64,000 nt of DNA, from NCBI RefSeq assembly GCF_009711465.1, contig NZ_SMME01000871.1, forward strand, positions 1 through 64,000. Direction: 5' to 3'. A program made the position numbers and the translations under genes. Source of the stretch: Parendozoicomonas verongulae. Its GTDB lineage: Bacteria > Pseudomonadota > Gammaproteobacteria > Pseudomonadales > Endozoicomonadaceae. Of the stretch, positions 62,279 to 64,000 are shown piece by piece. The first letter of the stretch is position 1; each line of letters opens with the position of its first letter. Below the pieces are notes generated by a model. It searched no databases. It was not told where the DNA came from and worked only from the letters and a program-made list of their open reading frames with translations.

Positions 62279-63210
62279 TGTGCACCTCCCGCATGTTCAG
62301 GAGTATGTCCAAGCATTTGTTCATCGGTGGGCAGGCTGCTGTCAATACGCAGCAGGGGAATGCGGTACTGATTCAAATAGTCGGTCAATGTCTTTTGACG
62401 TCGGGCTGCCTGTTGCTGGTAGTTGTCCCGGTTCTGCTTTGATCGGGTGTTGAGAATGCCCCGGCGGTTGCCATCACTCACGCTATACAGGCCGGAAGAG
62501 GGTAAGTGCTGGTCAAACGGGTCAAACACCTGCACGGCCATGACATCGTTATGGCGAGCCATCAGGGCCATCTCTTTTAAGCCGCTTTGGCTGATGCCGT
62601 GGAAATCACTGATTACAACCACCAGAGAACCGGGATGAGCCAGCCGTGAAGCACTGACAAGCATGGTATCCAGCGCCTTGTCATTGCGGGGCTGTCCAGC
62701 CTTCAGAGACTGGTTCAGTCTGGCGGTTTGTTGCAGCAGCTGCAGAAGATGCTGACGGGAACGGCGAGGGCGAAACTCTTTATGCTGCTTATGCTCCCCA
62801 TTCTGGGAGCCACTGATTAAAGCACCCACACGATCTCCGTGGTGCAGAGCCTTCCACGCCAGCAGGGCCATGGCTTCGGCTGCAGTAACAGATTTGAAAT
62901 TCAACCGGGAGCCGAAGAACAGTTCCGGCCCCTGATCCAGAACCAGCAGCACAGGGCGCTCGCGCTCTTCACGATAAACCCGTGTCTGGGTTTTATTGGT
63001 GCGGGCACTGGCCCGCCAGTCGATGGTGCGGATGTCATCTCCGGGCTGATAACACCGAAACTCTTCAAAATCCATGCCCCGGCCACGAATGCGGGACTGG
63101 TGTCCACCCGCCATAAGGGCTTTGGCTGGGCCGGAGCGGAATAGAGGTATCCGCCGGGCTGGTACGGCCAGACGGGTCAGTTCTTCAAGGCTGGTATAAG
63201 CGCCACTCAT
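62275..63210 (-). CDS. DUF58 (VWA-like) protein of the MoxR operon
   Basis: 311-aa cytoplasmic protein. The DUF58 core shows GRGMDFEEFRCYQPGDDIRT with IDWRASART and a VWA-like segment (LVVVISDFHG). ATG 63210 has AGGAGAG upstream; a longer frame to 63255 overlaps moxR. It is thought to act with MoxR ATPase. Confidence 0.9.
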   Translation of the reverse strand: MSGAYTSLEELTRLAVPARRIPLFRSGPAKALMAGGHQSRIRGRGMDFEEFRCYQPGDDIRTIDWRASARTNKTQTRVYREERERPVLLVLDQGPELFFGSRLNFKSVTAAEAMALLAWKALHHGDRVGALISGSQNGEHKQHKEFRPRRSRQHLLQLLQQTARLNQSLKAGQPRNDKALDTMLVSASRLAHPGSLVVVISDFHGISQSGLKEMALMARHNDVMAVQVFDPFDQHLPSSGLYSVSDGNRRGILNTRSKQNRDNYQQQAARRQKTLTDYLNQYRIPLLRIDSSLPTDEQMLGHTPEHAGGAQ

Positions 63211-63241
63211 GATTCTCTCCTTATTTTTCTTTGCGGAGAGG

Positions 63242-64000
63242 TCAGGCCACAGCAACCTGCTGCATCAGCTGGGCGAGAATCCTGTCGGCACTCATGCCTC
63301 GCGCTTCTGCCTCATAGCTGGGAATAACACGGTGACGCAACACGTCGTGGGCAATCGCCTGCACATCATCAGGGGTTACGAAATCACGGCCATTCAGCCA
63401 GGCGTGGGCACGGGCACACCGGTCGAGGGCAATGGTGCCACGGGGGCTGGCACCATACTCCAGCAGCTTACCGAGGTTCTGCTGGTATCTGGCGGGATCC
63501 CGGGTGGCATCAATCAGGTGCACGATGTAATTTTCCACTGCGCTGTCCATATGCAGTTTGAGCACCTCCTGACGCGCCGCGAAAATCGTTTCCTGAGGAA
63601 TCATCGCTGGAAGCTCCTGTTCAATATGGAGCGCTTCACCACGGGCCAGATGCAGAATGGAACGTTCCGCTTCAATGGAGGGGTAATCAATGCTCACATG
63701 CATCAGGAAACGGTCAAGCTGGGCTTCCGGCAGTGGGTAGGTGCCTTCCTGTTCGATGGGGTTCTGGGTTGCCATAACCAGAAACAGTTCGGGAAGCTTA
63801 TGGGTTGTGCCCGCCACACTGACCTGACGCTCCGCCATGGCTTCCAGCAAAGCTGCCTGCACCTTGGCTGGGGCGCGGTTGATTTCATCGGCCAGCACAA
63901 GGTTCTGGAAAATTGGCCCCTGTTGAAAACGGAAACTGCCATCTTCCGGACGATACACCTCGGTGCCGGTGATATCAGCAGGCAGAAGATCGGGGGTGAA
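63242..64000 (-). CDS. moxR: MoxR-family AAA+ ATPase (N-terminus outside window)
   Basis: About 252 C-terminal residues are visible; the frame stays open to the edge with [19 protein letters not shown]. Walker B is [13 protein letters not shown], sensor 1 [23 protein letters not shown], and the lid includes [16 protein letters not shown]. Walker A lies beyond the window. First gene of the moxR-bat operon; it probably remodels the VWA proteins encoded downstream. Confidence 0.93.
   Translation of the reverse strand, partial: FTPDLLPADITGTEVYRPEDGSFRFQQGPIFQNLVLADEINRAPAKVQAALLEAMAERQVSVAGTTHKLPELFLVMATQNPIEQEGTYPLPEAQLDRFLMHVSIDYPSIEAERSILHLARGEALHIEQELPAMIPQETIFAARQEVLKLHMDSAVENYIVHLIDATRDPARYQQNLGKLLEYGASPRGTIALDRCARAHAWLNGRDFVTPDDVQAIAHDVLRHRVIPSYEAEARGMSADRILAQLMQQVAVA

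Overview
The window looks like chromosomal DNA of a marine gammaproteobacterium of the Oceanospirillales, most like an Endozoicomonas-type host-associated bacterium. This is inference. It rests on the mix of gammaproteobacterial housekeeping genes (rmuC, nadK, pepN, bat operon), an anaerobic formate/DMSO gene set, and several exported or eukaryote-like proteins (a sphingosine-kinase-like protein, a Ser/Thr kinase, and a large Cys-rich protein). No rRNA, tRNA, CRISPR array, prophage or complete insertion sequence was seen. One complete MITE-like element with 28-bp perfect inverted ends and one solitary fragment of the same end were found.

Layout. 1-1372: the 3' part of a mannose-1-P guanylyltransferase / mannose-6-P isomerase gene. 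1397-6760: an FNR-type promoter followed by a DMSO reductase cluster (dmsABC, a TorD-like chaperone and a NapF-like ferredoxin). 6963-7523: a divergent cobalamin-adenosyltransferase-like protein. 7524-10807 (minus): a Zrg-like zinc locus (His-rich ZrgA, ABC ATPase, FtsX-type permease, DUF3299) with a Zur-like box at its head. 10956-12401: an NhaC antiporter. 12408-15341 (minus): a 977-residue exported Cys-rich protein. 15453-22966: SulP transporter, monohaem cytochrome-like protein, MITE, methyltransferase, ferritin-like protein, an unknown exported protein and rmuC. 23035-25642: an exported lipid-kinase-like gene and a lipoprotein hydrolase that converge and overlap.

25758-37831 is the centrepiece, a formate-hydrogenlyase maturation and regulation island: hydN, selenocysteine fdhF (UGA codon 140 with a bacterial SECIS hairpin), an FhlA-like sigma-54 activator, fdhD, then hypF-C-D-E-A-B. 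A -24/-12 promoter and repeated/palindromic TGACGA elements sit upstream of hydN. The island ends in a strong terminator without any hydrogenase structural gene, so the hydrogenase served by the Hyp proteins must lie elsewhere.

37892-48257: a lone ribbon-helix-helix protein, glutaredoxin, an unknown membrane protein with a hairpin over its ribosome-binding site, SEC-C protein, SDR, a glycine-zipper/coiled-coil protein, nadK, rhomboid protease, two small conserved proteins and pepN. 48341-55500: a DUF1302/DUF1329/YCF48/MMPL-RND envelope export cluster with a palindromic operator at its head and a strong terminator at its end. 55590-57026: a eukaryote-like protein kinase. 57045-64000 (minus): a moxR-DUF58-DUF4381-batA-batB/C-batD (Bacteroides aerotolerance type) operon with overlapping genes; moxR runs off the window.

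Read together, the window supports anaerobic respiration (DMSO or a related oxide), mixed-acid fermentation with formate disposal, zinc acquisition, and several candidate host-interaction proteins. Functions of individual unknowns are not established by sequence alone.
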